A stretch of 64,000 nt of DNA from Rhodospirillum centenum SW (GCF_000016185.1 NC_011420.2:3727001-3791000); one strand, 5' to 3'. Shown: positions 8,459-17,500, counted from the first letter of the stretch. Made by a program: numbers and translations. The notes: a model not told the origin generated them from the sequence alone.

Positions 8459-8490
8459 AAACCCCGGTATTGTCGGGGTTTCTGTTGTTT
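8459..8490 (+). terminator. Terminator-like hairpin with T-rich tail
   Basis: AAACCCCG (8459-8466) and CGGGGTTT (8474-8481) form an 8-bp perfect stem with loop GTATTGT, followed by CTGTTGTTT. This is a conventional intrinsic terminator shape on the plus strand. It lies before the XRE gene, so it would end transcripts from the 8368-8396 promoter or read-through from phnA. Confidence 0.55.
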
Positions 8491-8513
8491 CTCCGCCACC
8501 GCTTGCATAGATA
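8485..8513 (+). promoter_or_regulatory. Candidate promoter of the XRE/RTX pair
   Basis: TTGTTT (8485-8490), a 17-base spacer and TAGATA (8508-8513), 55 bases before the XRE start codon. The -35 overlaps the T-rich tail of the preceding terminator hairpin. Confidence 0.35.
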
Positions 8514-8567
8514 GGACTGCGTCTGCGGCAGGGTTCGGCCGCCGGCGCGCGCGATGGGAGAGATGTG

Positions 8568-8915
8568 ATGCCGGCTGAACCGGAACGGGCGGCGGCGATC
8601 CGCGACGACCTGCGCAGGCAGGCGGGCCGCTGGCTGAAGGCCCAGCGCGAAGCTGCGGGCCTGACCCAGGCCGACGTGGCCGAGCGTCTGGGTCTGCGCT
8701 ACTACACCTTCGTCTCGCAGGTGGAAGGGGGCCATGGGCGCATCCCTCCCGAGCATTACGAGGGCTGGGCGCGGGCCGTGGGCATCGACGCGCGTATTTT
8801 CGCCAAGATGATCCTGCGCTATTACGATCCGGAAATGCACCGGCTGCTCTTCCCGGAAGAGGCGCAGGTCGCAGTTCCGACCCGAACCGCCGCCGGCGGA
8901 GGGTCGGCCGCCTGA
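8568..8915 (+). CDS. XRE-family helix-turn-helix protein
   Basis: 115 residues from ATG 8568; GGGAGAG lies 7 bases upstream. A Cro/C1-type HTH spans about residues 20-70: RRQAGRWLKAQREAAGLTQADVAERLG (helices 1-2), then YYTFVSQVEGGHGRIPPEHYEGWARAVG with the typical recognition-helix and helix-4/5 pattern. After the HTH there is a short segment (FAKMILRYYDPEMHRLLFP) and a Gly/Ala-rich tail, with no ligand domain. The next gene, for an RTX-repeat protein, starts about 50 bases downstream on the same strand. The two are likely co-transcribed, and the regulator may control that gene. This is inference from position. Confidence 0.85.
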   Translation: MPAEPERAAAIRDDLRRQAGRWLKAQREAAGLTQADVAERLGLRYYTFVSQVEGGHGRIPPEHYEGWARAVGIDARIFAKMILRYYDPEMHRLLFPEEAQVAVPTRTAAGGGSAA

Positions 8916-8966
8916 GTGCGCCGTCCCTCCGGGCGGTCTGATGCGTTGTTCAGCCTGTAGGTTCCC

Positions 8967-10433
8967 GTGGGCGACATCGTTCCCTTCATCCGGTCCGCCT
9001 TGCAGACCCGCTCCTGGTCCGAACAGGAGAAGGGCGAGCTTTATCTGCTGGCCAGCCGCCTCGGCAGCGGCCTGTCCCCGTTCGAAACGGCGATGGGCGC
9101 CGGCGACCAGGGCGACCCCTGGTTCATCGTGAAGTCTGTGGATACGGGCGAGGTTCTGGTCCACATCGCCCGCATCGGCGGACGCTGTGTCGTGCACCAT
9201 GTCTCCGCCGATCTGGTGTCGGAGGATGCCGACCTCCGCCAGGCCCTGCGCGGTGTCTTCGGCACGTTGATGCCGGAGCAGCGGCGCAACGCCGAAGTGT
9301 CGTGGAAGCTGGTCACCCCGGGCCTGCTGGCGATGATCCTGGTGGCCGACTTCCTGGTCCGCACCGAGACGGCCGAGGCCGCCCCCCTGCCGGTGCCGGA
9401 GACGGATGCCCTGACGCCCCCGCCGCCCCCGGCGGAGGATGTGTCGGACCGCCCTGCCGATTCGACGGGGCTGATGCCCCTCGTGCTCCCCGTGCGCGGC
9501 GGGGACGCCGACGACAGCCGCGGCCTCGCGCTCGCCTCTCTCGTCGCGCTCGCCCCGACCACGGACCGGCCGGCCGTTCCGGTGGCGGACCCGGTGGCGA
9601 CCCCGCCCGCCGTGCCCGTGGTCGCGCCGCCGGCCGAGGATGCCCTGGACGATGTGGCGGCCGTGCCCGGACTGCACCTGACCGGCGGGGACGGTGACGA
9701 CAGCCTGACCGGCGGGGCCGGCAACGACACGCTGGAGGGCGGGGCCGGCAACGATACCCTGCTGGGCGGTGACGGTGACGACAGCCTGTCCGGCGGCGAC
9801 GGGGATGACCTCCTGATCGGCGGTGCCGGCAACGACATGCTGGACGGCGGCGCCGGGAACGACACCCTGCTGGGCGGCCCCGGCGACGATACGCTGGACG
9901 GCGGCGGCGGCTTCGACCTGCTGCTCGCCGGGGACGGCGACGACACCCTGATCGTGACGGAAGGTACCGTGGCCGCCGGCGGCCGGGGTGCGGACCGTTT
10001 CGTCTTCCGACTGGCGGAGGGCTGGAACGCGGCGCCGGACGCGCCGCATCCCGCCGCGGTGATTCTGGATTTCGACCGGGACGACGGTGACCGCCTGGAC
10101 TTCGGCGGCGGCCGCCTGATCGACCACAAGCTGCTGGACGCGCTGTCCGGGCCGCTGGCTGACCTGCTGGCCGGGGTGCTGAACGAGTGCGGCAGCGTCG
10201 AAGGACGGTCGCAGCAGTCCGGTATGTTCGCCAGCGGCGATCCGGCCGGTGTGGCGGCCGATGACTCCATCGGCACGACCACGACCACCCGCACGACCGC
10301 GACCACGGCAGCGCCGCCGTCGCGTCCGGGCTTCATCCATGCCGTGGACGTGGATCTGACGGGCGATGGCATCTCCGACCTGACCGTCATCATCATCGCC
10401 AGAGCCGCCCTGACGGAGTCAGACCTGGGCTGA
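8967..10433 (+). CDS. RTX-repeat (haemolysin-type calcium-binding) protein with internal hydrophobic segment
   Basis: 488 residues from GTG 8967. The ribosome-binding site is weak and an internal start is possible. The N-terminal domain (about 1-110) is soluble and of unknown family. Residues about 113-131 ([19 protein letters not shown]) form a possible membrane segment. A Pro/Ala-rich linker (135-235) leads to ten tandem GGxGxDxLx nonapeptides (240-329), the beta-roll that binds Ca2+. A further acidic beta-rich part follows, with a Thr run near 435 and a hydrophobic end ([12 protein letters not shown]). There is no N-terminal signal peptide, so the layout suggests an inner-membrane anchor with RTX repeats outside, or type I secretion. 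No T1SS gene is adjacent. The function is unknown. Confidence 0.8.
   Translation: MGDIVPFIRSALQTRSWSEQEKGELYLLASRLGSGLSPFETAMGAGDQGDPWFIVKSVDTGEVLVHIARIGGRCVVHHVSADLVSEDADLRQALRGVFGTLMPEQRRNAEVSWKLVTPGLLAMILVADFLVRTETAEAAPLPVPETDALTPPPPPAEDVSDRPADSTGLMPLVLPVRGGDADDSRGLALASLVALAPTTDRPAVPVADPVATPPAVPVVAPPAEDALDDVAAVPGLHLTGGDGDDSLTGGAGNDTLEGGAGNDTLLGGDGDDSLSGGDGDDLLIGGAGNDMLDGGAGNDTLLGGPGDDTLDGGGGFDLLLAGDGDDTLIVTEGTVAAGGRGADRFVFRLAEGWNAAPDAPHPAAVILDFDRDDGDRLDFGGGRLIDHKLLDALSGPLADLLAGVLNECGSVEGRSQQSGMFASGDPAGVAADDSIGTTTTTRTTATTAAPPSRPGFIHAVDVDLTGDGISDLTVIIIARAALTESDLG
9684..9953 (+). repeat. Ten tandem 27-bp RTX nonapeptide repeats
   Basis: Coding repeats GGxGxDxLx in uninterrupted phase. The ten units are [72 protein letters not shown] and two degenerate units ([18 protein letters not shown]). 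The DNA-level similarity follows from the protein repeat. Confidence 0.9.
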
Positions 10434-10562
10434 CCCGTCGGTTTCCTCCGGGCATCTCCGTCGTCCGGCGGTGTTCCCGTGCGGCAGGGTATCGCCGGAC
10501 CCCCGGGCGCGGCTATCATCCCGCCCCGCTCCTCCTCCGCCCGTCACCCCCGATCCCCGCCC

Positions 10563-12134
10563 ATGAGCTACGATCCGGCCGACCTGCCGCCCCGCACCGG
10601 CTCCAACCTGCCGGAGATGTCGGTGGGCGATCTCGCCCGCGCGCTGAAGCGCACGGTGGAGGACGCCTACGGCTATGTCCGCGTCCGCGGCGAGATCAGC
10701 CAGCCGAAGCGCCACAGCTCCGGCCATGTCTATCTGCGTCTGAAGGACGAGACGGCGGTGCTGGAGGCCGTCTGCTGGAAAGGCGTGGCCGCCCGGCTCT
10801 CCGTCCGGCCCGAGGAGGGGATGGAGGTGGTCTGCACCGGCCGCCTGACCACCTATCCCGGCCGCAGCCAGTACCAGCTCGTGATCGAGACGATGGAGCT
10901 GGCGGGGGAGGGGGCGCTTCTCAAGATGCTGGAGGAGCGCAAGCGCCGACTGGCGGCGGAGGGGCTGTTCGCGCCCGAGCGCAAGAAGCCGCTGCCCTTC
11001 CTGCCCGAGGTGATCGGTGTCGTCACCAGCCCCACGGGGGCGGTGATCCGGGACATCCTGCACCGGCTGGCCGACCGCTTTCCCCGCCATGTCCTGCTCT
11101 GGCCGGTGGCGGTGCAAGGGGAGGGGGCGGCGGATCAGGTGGCCCGCGCCATCGCCGGCTTCAACGCCATCGCCCCCGGCGGCCCGGTGCCGCGGCCGGA
11201 CCTCATCATCGTGGCGCGGGGCGGCGGCAGCCTGGAAGACCTGATGCCCTTCAACGAGGAGGCGGTGGTGCGCGCGGCCGCGGCCAGCGCCATCCCCCTG
11301 ATCTCCGCCGTCGGGCACGAGACGGACACGACGCTGATCGACTTCGCGTCGGACCGGCGCGCGCCGACCCCCACCGCGGCGGCGGAGATGGCGGTGCCGG
11401 TCCGGACCGAGCTGCTGGCGCAGGTGCTGGACGATGGCCGTCGGCTGCACCAGTGCCTGTCACGGGCGATCGACACCCGCCGCAGCCATGTGGAGGGGCT
11501 GGGCCGGGGCCTGGGCGATCCGCGCGCCCTGCTGGAGGGGTGCATACAGCGCCTGGACGACCGGGCCGAGCGTCTGGAGCTGTCGCTGCGCACGGGGCTG
11601 GAGCGCCGGCACGCGGCCGTGCAGCAGCTCGGCATCAGGCTGCGCCACCCGCGTGAGGTGATCGGCCTTGCCGCTGCCCGGGCCGACGCCGCTGGCCGCG
11701 CGTTGCGCGCCGGCTTCGACCGGGCCGTGACCGTGGAGCAGGGGCGCTTCCACCGGGTGGCAGACCGTCTGTCCCCGCTGCCGTTGCGCCGGCAGATCGA
11801 CGCCGGCCGGGACCGGCTGGATGCTCTGCCGCCCCGGCTGGCCCAGGCCCATGCCCGGCGCCTGGATCAGGCGGGGCAGCGGCTCGTGGCGCTGGGCCAG
11901 CTCCTGGAGAGCTACAGCTACAAGGGCGTGCTGGAACGCGGCTTCGTCCTGGTCGCCGATGCCGAGGGGCGTCCCGTCACCCGCGCCGCCGACACCGCCC
12001 CCGGCCAGCCGGTGGCGCTGCGCTTCGCCGACGGCACCGTCGGCGCGGTGGTGGATGGCGCGGCTCCGGGAGCGTCTCCGGCCGCGAGGACGCGGGCCGG
12101 CAAGGCAAAAGCGGACCAGGGCAGCCTGTTCTGA
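10563..12134 (+). CDS. xseA: Exodeoxyribonuclease VII large subunit
   Basis: 523 residues from ATG 10563 (MSYDPADLPP). An upstream in-frame extension is Arg/Pro-rich noise. The N-terminal OB fold (YVRVRGEISQPKRHSSGHVYLRLKD) is followed by the catalytic region with GVVTSPTGAVIRDILHRLADRFP, DLIIVARGGGSLEDLMPFNEE and SAVGHETDTTLIDFASDRRAPTPTAAAE, all ExoVII_large signatures. A long coiled-coil region precedes the C-terminal LESYSYKGVLERGFVLV. With XseB it degrades single-stranded DNA to oligonucleotides; xseB is not in this window. The gene follows the RTX gene by 130 bp. Confidence 0.96.
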   Translation: MSYDPADLPPRTGSNLPEMSVGDLARALKRTVEDAYGYVRVRGEISQPKRHSSGHVYLRLKDETAVLEAVCWKGVAARLSVRPEEGMEVVCTGRLTTYPGRSQYQLVIETMELAGEGALLKMLEERKRRLAAEGLFAPERKKPLPFLPEVIGVVTSPTGAVIRDILHRLADRFPRHVLLWPVAVQGEGAADQVARAIAGFNAIAPGGPVPRPDLIIVARGGGSLEDLMPFNEEAVVRAAAASAIPLISAVGHETDTTLIDFASDRRAPTPTAAAEMAVPVRTELLAQVLDDGRRLHQCLSRAIDTRRSHVEGLGRGLGDPRALLEGCIQRLDDRAERLELSLRTGLERRHAAVQQLGIRLRHPREVIGLAAARADAAGRALRAGFDRAVTVEQGRFHRVADRLSPLPLRRQIDAGRDRLDALPPRLAQAHARRLDQAGQRLVALGQLLESYSYKGVLERGFVLVADAEGRPVTRAADTAPGQPVALRFADGTVGAVVDGAAPGASPAARTRAGKAKADQGSLF

Positions 12135-12232
12135 CGCGGCGGCATCCCCGGTCGGCAACCTCCGGCCGGGGGGTGGCGTTCATCCGATGTGCATTCTGGA
12201 TCGGGGCCGGGCCCCGGAAAACGGGAAGGGCG

Positions 12233-13645
12233 ATGCGGGATTACAGGTTGGGCTTTCAGAGCCTTGGTGAGGAACTGTCCGACGTCGTGCTGCCTGTGGA
12301 AGGCCGCCTTCCTGACTGGCTGGAGGGGGTGCTGCTGCGCGCCGGCCCGGCCCTGTTCGAGGTGGAGGGGCGGTCCTACCGGCACTGGTTCGACGGGCTG
12401 GGCATGCTCTACCGCTTCGGCATCGGCGGCGGGCGCGTCCTCTACAGCAACCGGCTGGTCCGCAGCCGTGGCTACTGCGATGCCATGCGGGAGGGCCGCA
12501 TCGTCCATGGCGAGTTCGCCACCCCGCCCGATCACGGCCCGCTGGGCCGGATCAAGGAGCTGATGCGGCGGCTGGCGGCTTCGAACAACGCCAACGTCAA
12601 CGTCCAGCGCACCGCCACCGGCACCTATGCCCTGACGGAGACCCCGGACCGCGTGCGCTTCGATCCGGAGACGCTGGAGACGCTGGGCACCGAACCCTAT
12701 GCCGACGGCATCCCCGGCCAGGTCACGACCGCCCACCCGCTCTGGGACCCGGAGCGGCGGGAATGGGTCAACTACCTGATCCATTTCGGCCGGCGCTGCT
12801 CCTACCGCATCCTGACGCAGGGCGAGGCGGACACAGGACGGCGCGAACTGGCGACGGTGCAGACCGATGCCCCCGCCTACATGCACAGCTTCGGGCTGAC
12901 CGACCGCTTCGTCATCCTGTTCGAGTCGCCCTTCCGGGTCAGTCCGCTGACCCTGCTGCTGTCGGGCGAGCCCTTCATCGCCAACTACCGCTGGCGGCAG
13001 GGGCTGCCGATGCGCTTCCACCTGATCGACCGGCGCGACGGCAGCGTCCGCACGCTGGAGGCGCCGCCGGCCTTCTCCTTCCATCAGATCAACGCCTTCG
13101 ACCGGCCGGGCGAGGTGGTGATCGACCTCTGCGTCTACCGCGATGCCGAGGTGATCGGGGAGATGACCCTCAGCCGGCTCTGCGGTCCGCACGCGGCCAA
13201 CCCGCTGGCCGCCGGCCGGCTGGTCCGCTACCGGCTGCCGCTGAACGGCAAGGAGGCGGTGTGCGAGCCGCTCTGGGACGGTGCGCTGGAACTGCCCCGC
13301 ATCCGTGAGGACCGTGACGCGCGGCGCGACTACACGGTCGCCTGGGGCGTCGGTGCGACGATGGCCGATTCGGGCTTCCTGGACAGCCTGATCCGGTTCG
13401 ATCCGCGCGCCGGCCGCCCGACCGCCCGCTGGCATGAGCCCGGCACCTGGCCCGGGGAGCCGGTGATCGTGCCGGCCCCGGACGGCACGGGTGCCGTTCT
13501 CCTGTCCCTGGTGCTGGACGGCGCTACCGGCCGCTCCTTCCTCCTGGTGCTGGAAGCCGGAACGCTGGACGAGCTGGCCCGGGCCTGGCTGCCGCACCCG
13601 GCCCCCTTCGGCTTCCACGGGCAGTTCTATCCGGCCGGGGCGTGA
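12233..13645 (+). CDS. Carotenoid oxygenase (carotenoid cleavage dioxygenase family)
   Basis: 470 residues from ATG 12233, preceded by GGGAAGGG. The family's four iron-ligating histidines can be placed: TTAHPLWD, YMHSFGLTD, FSFHQINAFD and FGFHGQFYP at the extreme C-terminus. LLRAGPALFEVEGRSYRHWFDGLGML near the N-terminus is also typical. These non-haem Fe(II) enzymes cleave carotenoids or apocarotenoids at double bases of the polyene chain, giving retinoid-like products. No carotenoid biosynthesis gene is in the window, so the substrate cannot be told. It is probably monocistronic, about 100 bp after xseA. Confidence 0.92.
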   Translation: MRDYRLGFQSLGEELSDVVLPVEGRLPDWLEGVLLRAGPALFEVEGRSYRHWFDGLGMLYRFGIGGGRVLYSNRLVRSRGYCDAMREGRIVHGEFATPPDHGPLGRIKELMRRLAASNNANVNVQRTATGTYALTETPDRVRFDPETLETLGTEPYADGIPGQVTTAHPLWDPERREWVNYLIHFGRRCSYRILTQGEADTGRRELATVQTDAPAYMHSFGLTDRFVILFESPFRVSPLTLLLSGEPFIANYRWRQGLPMRFHLIDRRDGSVRTLEAPPAFSFHQINAFDRPGEVVIDLCVYRDAEVIGEMTLSRLCGPHAANPLAAGRLVRYRLPLNGKEAVCEPLWDGALELPRIREDRDARRDYTVAWGVGATMADSGFLDSLIRFDPRAGRPTARWHEPGTWPGEPVIVPAPDGTGAVLLSLVLDGATGRSFLLVLEAGTLDELARAWLPHPAPFGFHGQFYPAGA

Positions 13646-13679
13646 GGGCCGGTAAAGGAGCGGGTGCCTGTGCGTAGCT

Positions 13680-14033
13680 CTATTCGTAGACGGCGTAGAG
13701 CTTGGTCGCCCGCTCCACCACCTCCCAGGTGCCCTCGAAGCCGGCGGGCATGACGAAGGCGTCACCGGCGCGGAAGGTGCGGGCAGGGCCGTCGTCGGCG
13801 GTCACGATCAGCACGCCTTCCAGCAGGCGGCAGAACTCGTTCTCGCTGAAGCTCACCCGCCACTTGCCGGGTTCGCCCGACCAGACGCCGCAGTTGAAAC
13901 GGCCGTCCGCACTGCTGAAGACGTTCGCCACCTGCTGCACCGGGTCCCCGGCCAGTACTTTCGCGGCATCGGGACGGTAGCTCTCGGCGTCGGGCAGCGG
14001 GTCCTGGAAGCTCACGACGGGCGGGACGGGCAT
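13680..14033 (-). CDS. Cupin-domain protein (DUF861-like)
   Basis: 117 residues from ATG 14033 (MPVPPVVSF); longer starts run into Arg-rich sequence. The C-terminal half is a single cupin: GVWSGEPGKWRVSFSENEFCRLLEGVLIVT is cupin motif 1 with the Glu, and FRAGDAFVMPAGFEGTWEVVE is motif 2. The pattern EFCRLLEG...GDAFVMPAGFEGTW resembles the EutQ/DUF861 (ureidoglycolate-related) cupins. Motif 1 lacks a typical HxH, so metal binding is uncertain. It is convergent with the carotenoid oxygenase gene (34-bp gap) and 96 bp downstream of lpxL. Function unknown. Confidence 0.8.
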   Translation of the reverse strand: MPVPPVVSFQDPLPDAESYRPDAAKVLAGDPVQQVANVFSSADGRFNCGVWSGEPGKWRVSFSENEFCRLLEGVLIVTADDGPARTFRAGDAFVMPAGFEGTWEVVERATKLYAVYE

Positions 14034-14129
14034 GGGGCGGGTCTCCGGCAAGGGATCGACCCGCCTTTGTCGCCGCTTCCGCCGGTCGCGGCAAGGGAGC
14101 GGGCGGAGCAAGCGGGCGGGAGGGCCGGA

Positions 14130-15032
14130 TCAGTCCGGCCAGCGCCGGTGCTGCCAGAGCCACTGGCCGGGGGCCGCGCGCACCCAGTCTCCCATCAGGG
14201 CGTTGACCTGCGCCATGGCGGCGGCCACATCGGCCTGCATGTCACCGCTGCGCGGGAAGACCAGCGGCGGCATCGCCTCCACCCGGAACCGGGCCCCCTT
14301 CAGCCGGGTGACGCGGACCGGCACCACCGGCGCATCGAAGCGCAGGGCGAGGTCCGCCATCACGGTGCCGGTCATGGCGTCGCGGCCCAGGAAGGGAACG
14401 GGAATGCCCTCGTTCAGTTTCTGGTCCACCAGCAGCCCGACATGCCCGCCGCTGCGCATGGCGGTCAGCAGGCCCTTCGCGGCCGCCCGGCCCTTCGGCA
14501 CCATGGTGCCGCCCAGGGCCGCCCGCGCCGCCGCCAGCCGGCGGGCGGCATAGGGGTTGTTCGGCTCGCGGAAGACGAAGGTCAGGTCGACGCCGTGGCG
14601 GGCACAGGCCATGCCCGCCAGTTCCCAGTTGGCGAAATGCCCGGTGATGGCGATGCCGGGACGGCCGTCCGCGGCCAGCGCCGACAGGTGCTCCCCTCCC
14701 GACATCTCCACCCGCCGGTCCCAGTCGCGGGCCAGGGTGTCCAGGTGCGCGTACTCGGCCATGGTGCGGCCGAAATTCTCCCAGGCACCGGCCAGCACCG
14801 CCTCCCGCTCCGTCTCCGGCATGTCGGGGAAGCTGCGGGCGATGGCGCGCCGCATCCGGCGGGAGGCGCCCAGCCTCGGCCCCAGCATGCCGGCCAGCCG
14901 GCCGCCGAGGGCCGAGGCGGCGTCCAGCGACAAGAGCCGCAGCAGTCCCAACAGCAGGGCGAGGCCCGCGGCCTCCAGTCGGTAACCGACCAGCCGGTTC
15001 CAGCGGCGCCTGGCGTTACTGCGCTTGGCCAT
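14130..15032 (-). CDS. lpxL: Lipid A late acyltransferase (LpxL/HtrB family)
   Basis: 300 residues from ATG 15032. The ATG at 15038 is less likely because GGAAAGG would abut it, whereas the SD spacing to 15032 is 6 bases. An N-terminal hydrophobic anchor (GLALLLGLLRLLSL) precedes the lysophospholipid acyltransferase domain. That domain has the catalytic HX4E box HFANWE (about residue 130) and the VDQKLNEGIPVPFLGR substrate segment. It adds a secondary acyl chain to lipid A at the inner membrane. Its first bases overlap the end of lpxK, so waaA-lpxK-lpxL form one operon. Whether laurate or another chain is added cannot be seen. Confidence 0.9.
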   Translation of the reverse strand: MAKRSNARRRWNRLVGYRLEAAGLALLLGLLRLLSLDAASALGGRLAGMLGPRLGASRRMRRAIARSFPDMPETEREAVLAGAWENFGRTMAEYAHLDTLARDWDRRVEMSGGEHLSALAADGRPGIAITGHFANWELAGMACARHGVDLTFVFREPNNPYAARRLAAARAALGGTMVPKGRAAAKGLLTAMRSGGHVGLLVDQKLNEGIPVPFLGRDAMTGTVMADLALRFDAPVVPVRVTRLKGARFRVEAMPPLVFPRSGDMQADVAAAMAQVNALMGDWVRAAPGQWLWQHRRWPD

Positions 15033-16029
15033 GGTCATCCTTTCCGGAAAGCAGGGGGGCGAGCAGCCGGTCCAGCGTGTCCGGCTCCTCCCAGGCGATG
15101 CTGACGGGCAGGGCGCGGACCTGCCCGCGCAGCTCCGCCGGGAGGCGCACCAGATCCTTCTGCGTCGTCACGGGCAGGGCGTCCAGCGCCGCCGCCCGGT
15201 CCAGCAGGGCACGCAGCTCCGCCGCCGTGAAGGGGTGATGGTCGGGGAAGGGCAGCCGGGCCACGACGTCCGCCCCCAGCGCCTCCAGCGTGCGGAAGAG
15301 CTTCTCCGGCCGGCCGATCCCGGCGAAGGCCAGCACCCGTCGCCCTTCCAGGTCGGCCGCGGCCTGCGGGTCGGGCACCAGCCGGCCGCGCAGCACCGGC
15401 AGCCGGCCGCGGCAGAGGTCGGCCGTGCCGCGGCGGTCCTCGCCCAGCAGCAGCACCGCCTGCGCCCGGGCCAGCCCGTCGGCCACCGGCTCGCGCAGGG
15501 GGCCGGCGGGGATGACGCGGCCGTTGCCGAACCCGGCGTCCCCGTCCACCACCAGCAGCGACAGATCCTTGGCGATCCCCGGGTTCTGGAAGCCGTCGTC
15601 CAGCACCAGGACGCCGGCCCCGGCGTCGGCCGCGGCGCGGGCGCCGGCCGCGCGGTCCCGCGCGATCCAGGCCGGGGCGGCCGCGGCCAGCAGCAGCGGC
15701 TCGTCGCCCACCTCCGCCGCCGTGTGGCGGGCGGGATCGACCCGCAGCGGGCCGGGCAGGCGCCCGCCATGGCCGCGGCTCAGCGCATGCGCGTCCAGCC
15801 CGCCGCGGCGCAGACGGGACAGCAGGTCCAGCACGACGGGCGTCTTGCCGGCCCCGCCGGCGACCAGGTTGCCGACGCAGATCACCGGCACCGGCGCGTG
15901 CCAGGGACGGGTGCCGGACAGGCGCCGGCGGGTCGCCGCCGTCCAGGCGAGCGCTGCCGGGGTCAGCAGCGCCGACAGCAGGGGCCGGGCCGTGCCCGGC
16001 GGGGCGTACCAGAAGGCGGGTGCCTTCAT
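15016..16029 (-). CDS. lpxK: Tetraacyldisaccharide 4'-kinase LpxK
   Basis: 337 residues starting at MKAPAFWYAPPGTARPLLSALL (ATG 16029), with a hydrophobic N-terminal helix. The P-loop is ICVGNLVAGGAGKTPVV. VLDDGFQNPGIAKDLSLLVVD and FAGIGRPEKLFRTLEALGADV are LpxK family blocks. It phosphorylates the 4' position of the lipid A disaccharide at the cytoplasmic face of the inner membrane. The start overlaps the waaA stop by four bases (ATGA) and the end overlaps lpxL, so the three genes are translationally coupled. A longer in-frame reading upstream of 16029 lies antisense-phase within waaA and is not coding. Confidence 0.95.
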   Translation of the reverse strand: MKAPAFWYAPPGTARPLLSALLTPAALAWTAATRRRLSGTRPWHAPVPVICVGNLVAGGAGKTPVVLDLLSRLRRGGLDAHALSRGHGGRLPGPLRVDPARHTAAEVGDEPLLLAAAAPAWIARDRAAGARAAADAGAGVLVLDDGFQNPGIAKDLSLLVVDGDAGFGNGRVIPAGPLREPVADGLARAQAVLLLGEDRRGTADLCRGRLPVLRGRLVPDPQAAADLEGRRVLAFAGIGRPEKLFRTLEALGADVVARLPFPDHHPFTAAELRALLDRAAALDALPVTTQKDLVRLPAELRGQVRALPVSIAWEEPDTLDRLLAPLLSGKDDHGQAQ

Positions 16030-17312
16030 GCCGCGGTCCGGGTGAAGCCGGCCTCGTCCAGCAGCGGCGCCAGTGCCGCCAGCACCCGGTCCACGGCACG
16101 CCGGTTGCGCTCCGCCACCGCCGCGGCTGCCGCCGTCCTGGCACTGCGGGCGGGTCCGTCGGCCAGCAGGCGGCCGACCTCCCGCGCCAGGGCGGCCGCG
16201 TCGGCCACCCGCAGGGCGCCGCCTTCGGCCTCCAGCTCGTCCGCGATGGCGGCGAAGTTGGTCATGCAGGGGCCGTACAGCACGGCCGAGCCCAGCAGGG
16301 CCGGCTCGATCGGGTTGTGGCCGCCGATCCCGACGAAGGAACCGCCGACCGCCGCGACCGGCGCCAGCCGGAAGAACAGGCCCAGCTCGCCCAGCGTGTC
16401 CGCGACATAGACCTGGGTGCGCGGGGTGATCGACTGTTGCGCCGCGCGCCGGGCCACCGCGAGGCCCCGTCCGGCCAGCCGGGCGGCGATCTCCGGCCCC
16501 CGCTCGGGGTGGCGCGGCACCAGCACCGTCAGCAGGTCCGGCAGGGCCCCGGCCAGCCGCGCGTGCGCCTCGGCCGCGATCTCCTCCTCCCCGGCATGGC
16601 TGCTGGCGAAGACCCAGACCGGGCGTCCGCCCACCGCCTCGCGCAGGGACGCCAGCGCGCCCGCATCGGCCGGCAGCGGCTCGGCCGAGTATTTCAGGTT
16701 GCCGACGGCGCGGACGTCGGCAATGCCCAGCGCACGCAGCCGCGCCGCCTCGGCGTCCGTCTGCGCCAGCGCCAGCCGGAAGCCGGACAGCAGCCGGCGC
16801 GCGGCACCGGGGAAGCGGCGCCAGCCGCGGAAGCTGGTCTCGCTCAGGCGCGCGTTGACCAGGGCGCAGGGCAGCCGGCGGCGACGCACTTCGCCCAGCA
16901 GGTTGGGCCAGAACTCCGACTCCACCCACAGCACCAGATCGGGCTGCCAGTGATCCAGGAACTGCCGGCAGGCGCCGGGCAGGTCCACCGGCACGTACTG
17001 GTGGACGGCGCGGCGCGGCAGCCGCTTCGCCATCAGCGCGGCGGAGGTGACGGTGCCGGTGGTGACCAGGGCGTGCGCCCCGGCGTCGGCGGCCAGCAGC
17101 CGCTCCACCAGGGGCAGGATCGCCAGGGACTCACCGACGCTGGCGGCGTGCAGCCAGACCAGCCGGCCGGCCGGCCGGGGCAGGGTGGGCTCACCCAGCC
17201 GCTCGGCCCGGCGGGCCGGGTCCTCCTTGCCGCGGGCGGCACGCCGGTCGAGCAGCCGCCGCACGGCGGGCCCGGCCAGATGGGTCAGGCCACGGTAGAG
17301 GGTTTCCAACAT
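16026..17312 (-). CDS. waaA: 3-deoxy-D-manno-octulosonic acid transferase WaaA
   Basis: 428 residues. Family blocks are LVWLHAASVGESLAILPLVERL, TTGTVTSAALMAKRLP, QYVPVDLPGACRQFLDHWQPDL, LWVESEFWPNLL, NARLSETSFRGW and the C-terminal GGSFVGIGGHNPIEPALLGSAVLYGP. It is a GT-B glycosyltransferase that attaches Kdo to lipid IVA at the inner membrane. It is the first gene of the waaA-lpxK-lpxL operon. The 190-base gap upstream separates it from a divergent secreted-protein gene and must hold both promoters, but no convincing sigma-70 boxes were found there. Confidence 0.95.
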   Translation of the reverse strand: MLETLYRGLTHLAGPAVRRLLDRRAARGKEDPARRAERLGEPTLPRPAGRLVWLHAASVGESLAILPLVERLLAADAGAHALVTTGTVTSAALMAKRLPRRAVHQYVPVDLPGACRQFLDHWQPDLVLWVESEFWPNLLGEVRRRRLPCALVNARLSETSFRGWRRFPGAARRLLSGFRLALAQTDAEAARLRALGIADVRAVGNLKYSAEPLPADAGALASLREAVGGRPVWVFASSHAGEEEIAAEAHARLAGALPDLLTVLVPRHPERGPEIAARLAGRGLAVARRAAQQSITPRTQVYVADTLGELGLFFRLAPVAAVGGSFVGIGGHNPIEPALLGSAVLYGPCMTNFAAIADELEAEGGALRVADAAALAREVGRLLADGPARSARTAAAAAVAERNRRAVDRVLAALAPLLDEAGFTRTAA

Positions 17313-17500
17313 GGGACGGTGCGGGTGCTACGGGATGGGCGCAGGATTTACGCCCGACCACCCCTTCGGCGCAACCGGCAAGCCGCCTGCGCCCTTGCCG
17401 GGGCGAGACTGCGCGGAAACGCCCCCGACCTGACAAACTCCGGCCGCGATCGGCCCGCAGCCTCAGTCTGGAGACAGCCCCTCGCCATCGAGGCTCACCG

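Noticed and set aside
9684-9953. Regular short repeats suggestive of a CRISPR array
   Set aside because: 27-bp units in one reading frame encoding GGxGxDxLx; no spacers and no cas genes.
7926-10340. Minus-strand open frame of about 800 codons across phnA, XRE and RTX genes
   Set aside because: Covers three well-supported plus-strand genes and has no recognisable domain.
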